63,163 nt of DNA from JBICHN01 sp043101845 (GTDB taxonomy: Bacteria; Planctomycetota; Phycisphaerae; Phycisphaerales; UBA5793). A program made the position numbers and the translations under genes. Position 1 is the stretch's first letter. Each line of letters begins with the position of its first letter. The DNA is taken from NCBI GenBank assembly GCA_043101845.1, contig JBICHN010000005.1, forward strand, positions 1-63,163, written 5' to 3'. The notes beneath the pieces were generated by a model that was not told the DNA's origin, searched no databases, and saw nothing but the letters and a program-made list of their open reading frames with translations. This document shows positions 18,512 through 26,820 of this stretch, piece after piece.

Positions 18512-18909
18512 GGACGATCGACCTCCGGCCGCGCGTCGTCGACCGCGACGCCGACACGAACATGCGGCTCGATGAGGGCGATCGTTCGTTCGCCGACGCC
18601 GCGCACGCGGGCGAGATCGTCGAGTGACGCGAACGGGCCGTTCGCGTCGCGATCATCGATGATCGCCTGCGCGAGCGTCGGGCCGATGCGCGGGAGCAAC
18701 TGGAGCGACGCGGAGTCCGCCTCGTTCAGATCGAGCCGCATGTCGGGCGCCGGCTCGAGTCGATCGTCCCACGCCGCCCGCTCGTCGATCGGCACCGGCC
18801 GACGCCACACGGTGACCGCGACCGCCACGAGCGCGAGGAGGAGCGCTCCGGCGACGACGACGGCGCCCGGTCGGCGCGACCAGGGCTCGTTCGCGCGATC
18901 CGACTTCAT
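18508..18909 (-). CDS. ComEA-like membrane-anchored helix-hairpin-helix protein
   Basis: About 133 residues from ATG 18909 (a GTG at 18924 is an alternative). One N-terminal transmembrane segment (about residues 15-36, AVVVAGALLLALVAVAVTVW) is followed by a linker and a ComEA-type (HhH)2 module, LDLNEADSASLQLLPRIGP then FASLDDLARVRGVGERT. ComEA proteins bind incoming DNA during transformation; this one has an internal anchor rather than a signal peptide. It is located with yjbQ rather than with comEC, so a competence role is inferred from the domain only. Confidence 0.75.
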   Translation of the reverse strand: MKSDRANEPWSRRPGAVVVAGALLLALVAVAVTVWRRPVPIDERAAWDDRLEPAPDMRLDLNEADSASLQLLPRIGPTLAQAIIDDRDANGPFASLDDLARVRGVGERTIALIEPHVRVGVAVDDARPEVDRP

Positions 18910-18931
18910 CGATTCGTTCGACACGGTGGAA

Positions 18932-20494
18932 TTATTGCAGGTATTCGAGATCCGGGGCGATGTCGGAGATCGACCACTCGCGCTCCCCATCCGTCGAGCA
19001 CTGCAACTCGCCCGAGTGGATGGCGCGATGCGCGAGGCTCATCTGCTGAAGCGCCGGCTTTGCGCGGCCGCTGCCGGTGATCAGCCCGGCGCCGAGCAAC
19101 TCCGCGGCCTGATGGTCGAAGAGTTCGTGAATGCAGATGGATTCGATGAACGGCTTGCTCAGCCCGATCGCCGCGGCCTTCGCGAGCCATTCACTCTGCT
19201 GCGCGGGGCTCCACGCCGCATGCCAGTAGCCCGCGGGGTCGGGCCCGGCGCGGTCGTCGAGTTTCGGCCGATGGCTCGGCGCGCCGAGACCCGAGATGAC
19301 GACCGGCAACTCGAGGTAGAGCAGCTTGTCGAGCAGCGCGCTGAACTGCATGAGATCGCGCGAGCCCTGCCCGAGACGATGACCGCCCTGCAGAAAGCTC
19401 ACTCCAATGAGATCGAGCTTGTACCCCGACTGCGCGATCGTCTCCGCGTACACGATCGGCGGCACCGACTTCGGATTCGCCGCAAAGTATTCGCCGAACG
19501 GCTCCGTGATCTCGATCATCGTCTTCGCCGACGGATGAAGCGACCGAATGAGCGAGGTCGCCATCCGGGTGAGATCCATGAGCTGGTCGTACGCGAGCGT
19601 AAAGCTCTTGTTGATGTGCAGAGAACTCGCGACATTCCAGATCGTCGCGACATGCTTGTAACGATTCACGACGGTCTCGATGTGCTCGTGGAGCAGATCA
19701 TGCGTCGTGTCGTAGTCGTGCTCCCAGACATAGAGCCAGTCGGGAACGCTGAGCGGGCGGAAATCGATGAGCGGACCCACGACGACGGGAACCTTCTGCG
19801 TCGCGGCCCACTCCGCCCAGCGATCGAACTTCGACCAGTCGTACTCGCCTTCTTCCGGCTCGACCTCGCGCCACCGGATCGGCATCGAGATGAAGTCGAA
19901 AGTCTGCGCCACGAGTTTCGCGAGCGGCTCGGCGAACTGCGTCTGATGAACCTGGCATCCGAGGTCGCCGTCGCTTGCGGCTCGATTGAGCGTGCGCTTC
20001 TTGAGCAGCAGGTCCGCGTGCATCATCGCGAGCCGCTCGCTCGCGTCGATCGCTTCCTCGAGCGCCTTCCGCGCGAGGCGATCGGCCTTCGCCGGATCGG
20101 ACCGCTCGACGACGATCGCCTCGGTGAAAGTCTCGCGGGCCTGGTTCCAGCCGCGGATGACGGGATGCTCGACGCTGAGTTCGAAGAGCAGCCAGTCCTC
20201 GAGCTTCACGAGAAAGGTCTTGAGTCGGTGCCGCGCAAGTTCGAGACTGAGGAGATACGGTTCGTCGCGGTCGGGCAACAGACAGGTCTGCAGAATGAGG
20301 CGGCCCGGGGCGCCCGCGTCGACCATGAGGGCAAGCGCCGCGGCGTCGGCGCTCCGCTTTTCGCAGAGAATGCGACCCGGCTCGAAGTGAATCTCGCCTT
20401 GCACGCCAATGTCGTCCGGCCCGAGCAGATGCGCGTGTTGCAGCGGCCATTCGGCGGCGGGGCCTGATTCGTCGTACACGGCGAACACGAGCAT
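18932..20494 (-). CDS. GH10-like TIM-barrel protein lacking both catalytic glutamates
   Basis: 520 residues without a signal peptide. An N-terminal domain (about 1-190) contains LALMVDAGAPGRLILQTCLL and DEPYLLSLELARHRL. From residue about 200 a glycoside-hydrolase-10-like barrel begins: ISMPIRWREVEPEEGEYDWS and FDRWAEWA match the GH10 region around strand 2-3. Where GH10 enzymes have the acid/base Asn-Glu, this protein reads WNVASSLH; where they have the nucleophile in T-E-L it reads PVVISGLGAPS. It is therefore unlikely to be an active xylanase and may be a binding or structural protein. It heads the minus-strand group with the ComEA-like and yjbQ genes. Confidence 0.7.
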   Translation of the reverse strand: MLVFAVYDESGPAAEWPLQHAHLLGPDDIGVQGEIHFEPGRILCEKRSADAAALALMVDAGAPGRLILQTCLLPDRDEPYLLSLELARHRLKTFLVKLEDWLLFELSVEHPVIRGWNQARETFTEAIVVERSDPAKADRLARKALEEAIDASERLAMMHADLLLKKRTLNRAASDGDLGCQVHQTQFAEPLAKLVAQTFDFISMPIRWREVEPEEGEYDWSKFDRWAEWAATQKVPVVVGPLIDFRPLSVPDWLYVWEHDYDTTHDLLHEHIETVVNRYKHVATIWNVASSLHINKSFTLAYDQLMDLTRMATSLIRSLHPSAKTMIEITEPFGEYFAANPKSVPPIVYAETIAQSGYKLDLIGVSFLQGGHRLGQGSRDLMQFSALLDKLLYLELPVVISGLGAPSHRPKLDDRAGPDPAGYWHAAWSPAQQSEWLAKAAAIGLSKPFIESICIHELFDHQAAELLGAGLITGSGRAKPALQQMSLAHRAIHSGELQCSTDGEREWSISDIAPDLEYLQ

Positions 20495-20634
20495 GGGTCG
20501 AACGCTCTCCGGCGGAGGGATCCCTGGCGCATCGAGCGGCCGCGCGGCGGCCGCAGGTACGGCTCATAGCCTAGCCGATCGACCCGGTGAACGAGGCGAA
20601 TCGGGTCCGGGAGTGTAGCAGAAGCCGACGCCCG

Positions 20635-20664
20635 TTCGCCACCGCGAAGATCGTGACCTATAGA
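20635..20664 (+). promoter_or_regulatory. Candidate promoter for purC giving a near-leaderless transcript
   Basis: TATAGA at 20659-20664 is a good -10 box and ends seven bases before the purC ATG; TTCGCC at 20635-20640, 18 bp upstream, is a weak -35. No Shine-Dalgarno-like sequence lies between the box and the ATG, consistent with a leaderless mRNA. Confidence 0.45.
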
Positions 20665-20671
20665 CTCTGGT

Positions 20672-21601
20672 ATGAACGACGCCACCTACGAAACACACCT
20701 GCCGTTGCGCCACCGCCGCCAGGGCAAAGTGCGCGATATCTACGAGATTCCGGCCGAAGGCGACCAGCCGTCGCGCCTCCTCATCATCGCGACCGATCGC
20801 CTCAGCGCGTACGATGTCGTCATGCCGACGCCGTTCCCGGGCAAGGGTCGGCTGCTCACCGACATCAGCATGCGCTGGTTCCGCTGGATCGAAGGCCGCG
20901 ACTTCGTTCCGCATCATGTCATCAGCGATGACGCCGCGGACATTCCGATCGACGACAAGGATCGCGGCGGACTCGACGGACGCGTCATGATCTGCCGCCG
21001 CGCCGAAGTCGTGCCGATCGAATGCGTCGCGCGCGGCTACCTCGCCGGCTCCGGCTGGAAAGAGTACCAGAAGACGCAGTCCGTCTGCGGCGTCGCGCTC
21101 CCCGCCGGCCTCCGCCAATGTGACAAGCTCCCCGAGCCGATCTTCACTCCCGCCACGAAGGCGACCGAAGGCCACGATGAGAATGTTTCGATCGAGCGCG
21201 CCGGCGAAATCGTCGGCGACGCCCTCATGGCGCGACTCCGCGACCTCACGCTTCGCCTCTACACCGAAGCCGCCGAGTACGCCGCCGAACGCGGCATCAT
21301 CATCGCCGACACGAAATTCGAGTTCGGCTTTGCGATCGATGATCAGGGTCGCCGCACGGACGAACTCCTCCTCATCGACGAGATCTTCACGCCGGACAGT
21401 TCGCGCTTCTGGCCGATGGACGAGTACGAACCCGGTCGCGACCAGGTGAGCTTCGACAAGCAGTATGTTCGGAACTACCTCGAAGGCCGCGTCGCCGATG
21501 GTCAATGGGACAAAACGCCGCCCGGCCCGGAGATTCCCGACGAGGTCGTGCGGAACACCCTTCGCAAGTACGAAGAGGCGCGCGACCGGCTGTTCGGATA
21601 A
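20672..21601 (+). CDS. purC: Phosphoribosylaminoimidazole-succinocarboxamide synthase
   Basis: 309 residues. SAICAR synthase of purine biosynthesis: ATP-dependent joining of aspartate to CAIR. Signatures are RQGKVRDIYEIP, ATDRLSAYDVVMPTPFPGKG, VECVARGYLAGSGWKEY-like text (here IECVARGYLAGSGWKEY), ENVSIERA and IIADTKFEFGF. It is of the longer form typical of yeast and many bacteria. No other pur genes are adjacent. xseA follows 24 bp downstream, suggesting one transcript purC-xseA-xseB-prepilin peptidase. Confidence 0.97.
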   Translation: MNDATYETHLPLRHRRQGKVRDIYEIPAEGDQPSRLLIIATDRLSAYDVVMPTPFPGKGRLLTDISMRWFRWIEGRDFVPHHVISDDAADIPIDDKDRGGLDGRVMICRRAEVVPIECVARGYLAGSGWKEYQKTQSVCGVALPAGLRQCDKLPEPIFTPATKATEGHDENVSIERAGEIVGDALMARLRDLTLRLYTEAAEYAAERGIIIADTKFEFGFAIDDQGRRTDELLLIDEIFTPDSSRFWPMDEYEPGRDQVSFDKQYVRNYLEGRVADGQWDKTPPGPEIPDEVVRNTLRKYEEARDRLFG

Positions 21602-21625
21602 TCCCGCGCCCGCGCCGGAGCTCCC

Positions 21626-23191
21626 GTGTCCCGACTTCCGTTCAACCCGGAACGAGCTCGCGGCGGGCGCCGCGCGGAGCCGGCCTCGACGCGCGGCGGT
21701 GACGGTGATCGCCCGCTCACCGTCACCCAGGTCACCGACCTCATCAACCGCGCGCTGACTGATCACCTCCCGCGGCGGCTGACGGTGATCGGCGAGATCA
21801 GCAACCTCACCACGCGCGGCCACTGGTACTTCTCACTCAAAGATGACGACGCGGTGCTCTCCTGCGTCGCGTGGGCGAGCAAGACGCGGTCGTTCACCTT
21901 CGCGCCGGAGCACGGCATGCAGGCCGTCGCGTCGGGCCAGGTTTCGCTGTATCCGCCGCAGGGCCGCGTGCAGCTTTATGTCGACCGCATGGAGCCGGTC
22001 GGCGCCGGACCGCTCGAGCGAAAGTACCGCGAACTCTGCGCGGAGCTGCGCGAGCTCGGCTACTTCGATCCGGCGCGGAAGAAGACGCCACCCGTCTTCC
22101 CGCGGCGAGTCGCCGTCATCACCTCGAAGACGAGCGCAGCGCTCCAGGATGTGTTGAACACGATGCGCCAGCGCTGCGCCGCCGTCGGCGTGACCATCGT
22201 CGACACGCGCGTGCAGGGTCCGACCGCGGCGCCGTCGATCGTGCGGGCGTTGAAGACCGTGCGGCGCCGCTATCGCCGCGCGCGAATCGACGCGGTCATC
22301 CTCACCCGGGGCGGCGGATCGCTCGAAGACCTCTGGGCGTTCAACGAGCGCATCGTCGCCGACGCGCTGCTCGACTATCCGATTCCGACGATCGCCGCGA
22401 TCGGGCATGAGACGGACACGACGATCGCCGAACTCGTCGCCGACCTGCGCTGCGCCACGCCGACTCAGGCCGCGATGCGCGTGACCCCCGACCACCACGA
22501 GTGCCGCGGTCAGATCGATCAGGTCCTGCACCGTTTGCGGGTCGTCCTGCGCCACCGCATGCGCTACGCCGAACAGGCCGTGCGCACGCTTCAGGCGCGG
22601 CTCGGCTCGCCGCGAACGCTCATCGACTCTCCGCAACGCCGCCTCGACCTGCTCGCGCGGCGTCTTGCGCACGGCATGCAGGCGCGACTCCATGCGGAGG
22701 AGCGGCGTCTCGGTCGTTCGGCCGAGCGCATCGAGTCGATTCGCCCGCACCGCGCGATCAGCCGGCGCGAGCAGACGCTCGCCGTCGACGCGGACCGCCT
22801 CGAGCGGGCCATTCGCCTCCGTATCGAACACGAGCGGGAACTCCTCACGCGAGCGCGCCACGATCTCGAACGAGCGGAGCACGAGCGGCGGATCGTCGCC
22901 GAGCGGCGGATCGAGGCGCTTCACGCCGTCCTGCGCGGCCTTGACCCGCGAAGCGTGCTCCAGCGCGGCTACTCGATTACACGCGACGCGTCCGGCGCCG
23001 TCGTCCGCTCCGTGAACACCGTCGCCGCCGGCGACCGGCTGCGCACGAGCGTCGCCGACGGCCAGATCGAAAGCGAGGTCGTCGGCCGCTCGAATCGCGC
23101 CCGGAAACCCGGATCGTCCCGGCCGAATCGTCGGCGCGGCGCCGGGGGCCCCGCCGCCGACCAGATGGACCTCTTCGACGAGCTTCGATAA
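21626..23191 (+). CDS. xseA: Exodeoxyribonuclease VII large subunit
   Basis: 521 residues from a GTG start. The N-terminal OB fold (about 30-130: LTVIGEISNLTTRGHWYFSL) is followed by the catalytic region with ITSKTSAALQDVLNTMRQRC, LTRGGGSLEDLWAFNE and AIGHETDTTIAELVADLRC, then a long Arg-rich coiled coil and the C-terminal GYSI motif. It degrades single-stranded DNA together with XseB, which follows 10 bp later. The extra C-terminal Arg/Pro-rich tail is about 30 residues. Confidence 0.95.
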   Translation: MSRLPFNPERARGGRRAEPASTRGGDGDRPLTVTQVTDLINRALTDHLPRRLTVIGEISNLTTRGHWYFSLKDDDAVLSCVAWASKTRSFTFAPEHGMQAVASGQVSLYPPQGRVQLYVDRMEPVGAGPLERKYRELCAELRELGYFDPARKKTPPVFPRRVAVITSKTSAALQDVLNTMRQRCAAVGVTIVDTRVQGPTAAPSIVRALKTVRRRYRRARIDAVILTRGGGSLEDLWAFNERIVADALLDYPIPTIAAIGHETDTTIAELVADLRCATPTQAAMRVTPDHHECRGQIDQVLHRLRVVLRHRMRYAEQAVRTLQARLGSPRTLIDSPQRRLDLLARRLAHGMQARLHAEERRLGRSAERIESIRPHRAISRREQTLAVDADRLERAIRLRIEHERELLTRARHDLERAEHERRIVAERRIEALHAVLRGLDPRSVLQRGYSITRDASGAVVRSVNTVAAGDRLRTSVADGQIESEVVGRSNRARKPGSSRPNRRRGAGGPAADQMDLFDELR

Positions 23192-23201
23192 AGTCGCGAC
23201 C

Positions 23202-23513
23202 ATGGCTGCACGCAAACGACCGCCGAAACCCGACAAGATGTCCTTCGAGGACATCATGACGAACCTCGAATCGATCGTCGATCGTATCGAGCGCGGGGAA
23301 ATCGGCCTTGAGGAGTCGCTCGCCGAGTACGAGCGTGGCGTCTCGCTGGTGAAACGCGGCCGTGAGATCCTCAATCAGGTCGAGCAGCGGGTCGAGAATC
23401 TGCGCGTCGACGGGGAGACCGACGACAACGGAGACGCTGCGGAGGATGATTCATCGGACGACCGCGATGACGACGATGATGAAGACTCCGACGATCCGGA
23501 TCTCCCCATCTGA
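23202..23513 (+). CDS. xseB: Exodeoxyribonuclease VII small subunit
   Basis: 103 residues. The core (residues 12-65, SFEDIMTNLESIVDRIERGE then LEESLAEYERGVSLVKRG) is the two-helix XseB module. It has an unusually long, highly acidic tail of about 35 residues composed mostly of Asp, Glu and Ser. The stop overlaps the next ATG by one base (TGATG), so translation is likely coupled to the prepilin peptidase gene, an odd functional partner. Confidence 0.92.
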   Translation: MAARKRPPKPDKMSFEDIMTNLESIVDRIERGEIGLEESLAEYERGVSLVKRGREILNQVEQRVENLRVDGETDDNGDAAEDDSSDDRDDDDDEDSDDPDLPI

Positions 23514-24763
23514 TGCCGAATCCACCCTACCTTGTTTCCCTGTGGCAGATTCCCGCGGTCTATGTGCCCTTCGCCTTCGCGTTCGGCGCCATCGTCGGCA
23601 GTTTTCTCAATGTCGTCATCCTGCGTCTCCCGGCCGGTGAGAATCTCATCTCGCCGCCGTCACGGTGCCCGAAATGCGGCCGGCGGCTGCGCTGGCATGA
23701 AAACCTTCCGGTGCTCGGCTGGCTTCGACTCGGCGGCAAGTGCGCCGGCTGTCGCGCGCCAATCAGCGTGCAATACCCACTCATCGAGTTCGTCACCGGC
23801 CTCTTCTTCGCCGCGTGCTTCACCCTCTTCTACATCGTGCACTGGAACGCGCCCGTGCTCGGCGCCGTCGCGCCCGACTGGCTCCCGCGCCTCGGCGTGA
23901 ACGAGACCTGGCCGATCTACCTGCTCTATGTCCTCGTCTTCTCGGCGCTGCTCGCGATGACGGTCATCGACCTGCGCACCTACACGATCCCGATCGAGAT
24001 CACCTGGGCGGTCACCGTGCCGGCGATCCTCGGCCACACGCTGTACGCGTGGTGGGCGTCGGGCGGGACGATCCGCCTGCCGCTCAGCCCCGCGCCGAAC
24101 GGCGGTCTGCAACTCGCCGAATGGGCGCTGCCGCTCGTTGGCCCCGGCGTCTTCGGCGCGGCGGTCGGGGGAATGCTCGGCGTCATCGGCGGCTGGATCA
24201 TGCTCCGGGCGAACTGGCTCCGCTACAGCTTCCTCGACTTCGATCTCTATGTCGGGGCCGAAGATCAGATCATCGACTACCCCCACCCCCGCCGCGAGCT
24301 TGAATGGGAGATCGACTACCTCGCTCCGGTGCTCCTCGGCCTCGTCGTCGGCGGTCATCTCGGCGGTCAGTGGGCCGGCGCGACGCTCCCCCTCTGGGCG
24401 GCGGCGCTCGGGGGCTCGCTCGCGGGCTACCTCGTCGGCGCCGGGCTCGTCTGGGGAATCCGCATCCTCGGAACCGTGGCCTTCGGCAAAGAGGCGATGG
24501 GGCTCGGCGACGCCCACCTGCTCGGCTGCGTCGGCGCCGCCCTCGGCTGGATCGATCCGATCCTCATCTTCTTCCTCGCGCCGTTTCTCGCGATCCTCTG
24601 GGTCCTCTTCGCGGCGGTGTTCAGTCGCATCCTCGGCAAGCCGCAGCGCTACATCCCCTACGGACCCTGGCTCGCCGCGGCGACGATCGTCGTCATGTTC
24701 GGCGACGGGTTCCTCGAACCCTTTCTCGGCGCCCTGATCAGGCTCCCGATCAACCTGCCATAG
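23513..24763 (+). CDS. pilD: Prepilin peptidase / N-methyltransferase (type IV leader peptidase)
   Basis: 416 residues, longer than the usual 250-290. The N-terminal region has GSFLNVVILRLP and a Cys4 zinc site (CPKCGRRLRW with CAGCRAPI), then membrane helices bearing the two catalytic aspartates in VIDLRTYTIP and GLGDAHLLG. An extra 100-residue insert (about 170-280) with more membrane segments separates them. It should cleave and N-methylate class III signal peptides, plausibly including the two pseudopilins at 34-36 kb. Confidence 0.92.
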   Translation: MPNPPYLVSLWQIPAVYVPFAFAFGAIVGSFLNVVILRLPAGENLISPPSRCPKCGRRLRWHENLPVLGWLRLGGKCAGCRAPISVQYPLIEFVTGLFFAACFTLFYIVHWNAPVLGAVAPDWLPRLGVNETWPIYLLYVLVFSALLAMTVIDLRTYTIPIEITWAVTVPAILGHTLYAWWASGGTIRLPLSPAPNGGLQLAEWALPLVGPGVFGAAVGGMLGVIGGWIMLRANWLRYSFLDFDLYVGAEDQIIDYPHPRRELEWEIDYLAPVLLGLVVGGHLGGQWAGATLPLWAAALGGSLAGYLVGAGLVWGIRILGTVAFGKEAMGLGDAHLLGCVGAALGWIDPILIFFLAPFLAILWVLFAAVFSRILGKPQRYIPYGPWLAAATIVVMFGDGFLEPFLGALIRLPINLP

Positions 24764-24862
24764 AATGCGCTCCCCGCCTCGCGCGCCACTGGACACGGCG
24801 GCCATGCGGGATATGAAGAGAAGAACGAAGGAACGCCAGATTCATCGGGAAAGGACTCGCAC

Positions 24863-25516
24863 ATGATTCGTTCACGGGTGGTGTTGGTCGCCGCGCTCGC
24901 GCTCTTCGCCGGAATGTCGACCGGTTGCAAGAACAACCTGAAGGCCGAGCGCGATCAGCTCTTCGAAGAGAATGTCTCCCTCCGCGATCAGGTCACGCAG
25001 CTCAGCGACGCGCTCGAGAGTTGCGAGCGCGACCGCAATGACCTCGCGCAGGCGAACAGCGAATTCCGCATGGAGAATGAGGATCTCAAGTCGCAGCTCG
25101 CCGGCGCCGGCGAACGCGGCGCCACCGGCTTCGAGAACATCCCCGGCGTGACCGGCGAGTTCCGGCCCGGCGAGGTCACCGCCATCGTCGAAAGCGATCT
25201 CCTCTTCGACTCCGGATCCGCGACGCTCAAGTCCGGGGCGCGGCAGTCGCTCGACCGGGTCGTGAGCGTGCTCAACTCGACTTACTCCGGACGAAAGATC
25301 CGCGTCGAGGGCCATACCGATTCCGACCCGATTCGCAAGTCGCAGTGGAAGACGAACGACCGGCTCAGCTGCGAACGCGCGATGTCGGTGAAGGAGCATC
25401 TCGAGAACCACGGCATCGCGAGCAACCGCATGTATGTCGCCGGGTTCGGCAATTCGCGCCCGAAGGGGACGAAGAAGGACTCCCGCCGCGTCGAGATCGT
25501 TGTCGTGCTCGAATGA
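24863..25516 (+). CDS. OmpA/Pal-family peptidoglycan-binding lipoprotein
   Basis: 217 residues. Signal peptide with lipobox GMSTGC (Cys22), a coiled-coil segment (about 25-80, NNLKAERDQLFEEN then DQVTQLSDALESC), and an OmpA C-terminal domain (about 105-215) with LFDSGSATLKSGARQSLDRV, EGHTDSDPI and a late FGNSRP. It probably links the outer envelope to peptidoglycan or an equivalent wall layer. AAAGGA lies eight bases before the ATG. A strong intrinsic terminator follows directly. Confidence 0.9.
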   Translation: MIRSRVVLVAALALFAGMSTGCKNNLKAERDQLFEENVSLRDQVTQLSDALESCERDRNDLAQANSEFRMENEDLKSQLAGAGERGATGFENIPGVTGEFRPGEVTAIVESDLLFDSGSATLKSGARQSLDRVVSVLNSTYSGRKIRVEGHTDSDPIRKSQWKTNDRLSCERAMSVKEHLENHGIASNRMYVAGFGNSRPKGTKKDSRRVEIVVVLE

Positions 25517-25550
25517 CGAACGCTTGATTCCGTTCAGATGAGTTCCCACC

Positions 25551-25587
25551 GGAGCCGGCGCCCTTTGCGTCGGCTCCGCTCTTTTTT
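25551..25587 (+). terminator. Intrinsic terminator after the OmpA-like lipoprotein gene
   Basis: A 10-bp stem (25551-25560 with 25568-25577, one G-T pair) around the loop CCCTTTG is followed by GCTCTTTTTT. Confidence 0.9.
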
Positions 25588-25688
25588 CCGGAATAGACCC
25601 GGCCGCAGGCGCGTCACCGACCTTGGAGATGGCGTCGGCGCCTCAACGCGCCGATCGCGACAGGCCTGCAGCCAAGAGGAGATCGGAC

Positions 25689-26621
25689 ATGGAGCGGACG
25701 ATTCGAACGGGCGCCGGCTGGCGGACGAAGGTCATCCTCGGATTGCTCATCTGCGGCGTGGCGCTGGGCGGCTTCGCCCCCGACGCCTTCGCCGACAAGA
25801 GAAAGAACAAGCGGCAGCGCAATTACGCGTCGCGCCACGAGCCGGTCGGCGCCTTCGTGCCGAACGCGTCGCATCGCCAGAGCGGGTACCGGCACGGGCA
25901 TCGCTCGAACACGAAGGTACGGGTGAATGTGAATGTCGGCGTGGGCGTGGGGGTCCGCTCACGAAGCTACTGTCCCCCGCCGCGCCGTCGCGTGTACTGC
26001 CCGCCGCCGCCTCGGGTCGTGTACTGTCCGCCAACGCCGGTCTACTGCCCGCCCAAACCGGTCTATTGCCCGCCGAAGCCGGTGTACTGCCCGCCGCCGC
26101 GCGTGCGGTACGAATCGACGACGATCGTCGTCGGCGCGCCGGTTCAGCGGACGACCTATGTCACGACGACGGCGACGACGGGCGGCGCCTGGTCGCTCCT
26201 CGAATCGGGCTGCTACGAGCAGGCGCTCGACAAGTTCGCCTACGAGATCGCCGCGTACCCGACCGATCACGAAGCGCGGATCGGCTACGCCCTCGCCGCG
26301 GCGTTTCTCGGTGATTACGAAGTCGCCACGCTCGCGATGCGCCGCGCCCTCCGCGCCGACGCCGCGGCGCTCGACCGCGTCCGCGTGAGCGTTCGTCTGC
26401 AGAATGACATCGACCAGCTGCGCGGCGTGTACCGCGAGACGGCCCGACGCCGTGTCGCCGACATCGACTCGTACTTCATGATCGCGGCCCTGAGCGTTCT
26501 CGTCGGCGACTACGACGAAGCGTCGTACGCGATCGGACGGGCGATCGAATCCGGCGACTGCGATCCGAGCGCGACGAACCTCGAATGCCACATCCGCACC
26601 CGGATTTCCCGCAGCTATTGA
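25689..26621 (+). CDS. Secreted protein with YCPP repeats and a TPR-like C-terminal region
   Basis: About 310 residues from ATG 25689, which has GAGGAG seven bases upstream; the longer in-frame reading lacks a site. Signal peptide (about 13-35, VILGLLICGVALGGFAPDAFA). A basic region is followed by about six YCPP units (YCPPPRRR, YCPPPPRVV, YCPPTPV, YCPPKPV twice, YCPPPRV) over residues 98-140. The C-terminal 140 residues are helical with TPR-like repeats (WSLLESGCYEQALDKFAYEI; IAALSVLVGDYDEASYAIGR). The regularly spaced Cys residues suggest disulfide-linked wall or surface material; function unknown. It is isolated between two terminators. Confidence 0.75.
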   Translation: MERTIRTGAGWRTKVILGLLICGVALGGFAPDAFADKRKNKRQRNYASRHEPVGAFVPNASHRQSGYRHGHRSNTKVRVNVNVGVGVGVRSRSYCPPPRRRVYCPPPPRVVYCPPTPVYCPPKPVYCPPKPVYCPPPRVRYESTTIVVGAPVQRTTYVTTTATTGGAWSLLESGCYEQALDKFAYEIAAYPTDHEARIGYALAAAFLGDYEVATLAMRRALRADAAALDRVRVSVRLQNDIDQLRGVYRETARRRVADIDSYFMIAALSVLVGDYDEASYAIGRAIESGDCDPSATNLECHIRTRISRSY

Positions 26622-26643
26622 CCCGGGGCACGATCTCCATCTC

Positions 26644-26720
26644 CGCTTCGGTCGGGTGGACCGAAGCGACACCTTCAGGGACCGGCGTCGGCCAGGCTGG
26701 GCCGACGCCGGTTCGTTTTT
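26644..26720 (+). terminator. Tandem hairpins ending in an intrinsic terminator
   Basis: First hairpin: 10-bp stem 26644-26653 with 26659-26668. Second: 12-bp stem 26681-26692 with 26701-26712, loop CAGGCTGG, followed by TCGTTTTT. The second is a textbook intrinsic terminator for the YCPP-repeat gene. Confidence 0.92.
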
Positions 26721-26747
26721 CGTTCCGGCGCCCTCCGCCGCATACGG

Positions 26748-26776
26748 TTGTCAGACCGTGCGGCGCCGAGTATAAG
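26748..26776 (+). promoter_or_regulatory. Sigma-70-type promoter for the downstream lipoprotein gene
   Basis: TTGTCA (26748-26753), exact 17-bp spacer, TATAAG (26771-26776): five of six consensus bases in each box. Predicted transcription start near 26783, giving a leader of about 38 nt with a GAAGGAAG ribosome binding site before the ATG at 26821. Confidence 0.8.
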
Positions 26777-26820
26777 CATGCTGCGTCCCGTCGCCGGACA
26801 CGAGAAACGAAGGAAGACCC

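Noticed and set aside
18095..20467. A 790-residue plus-strand frame across yjbQ, the ComEA-like gene and the GH10-like gene
   Set aside because: Opposes three genes with recognisable domains and overlapping start/stop arrangement.
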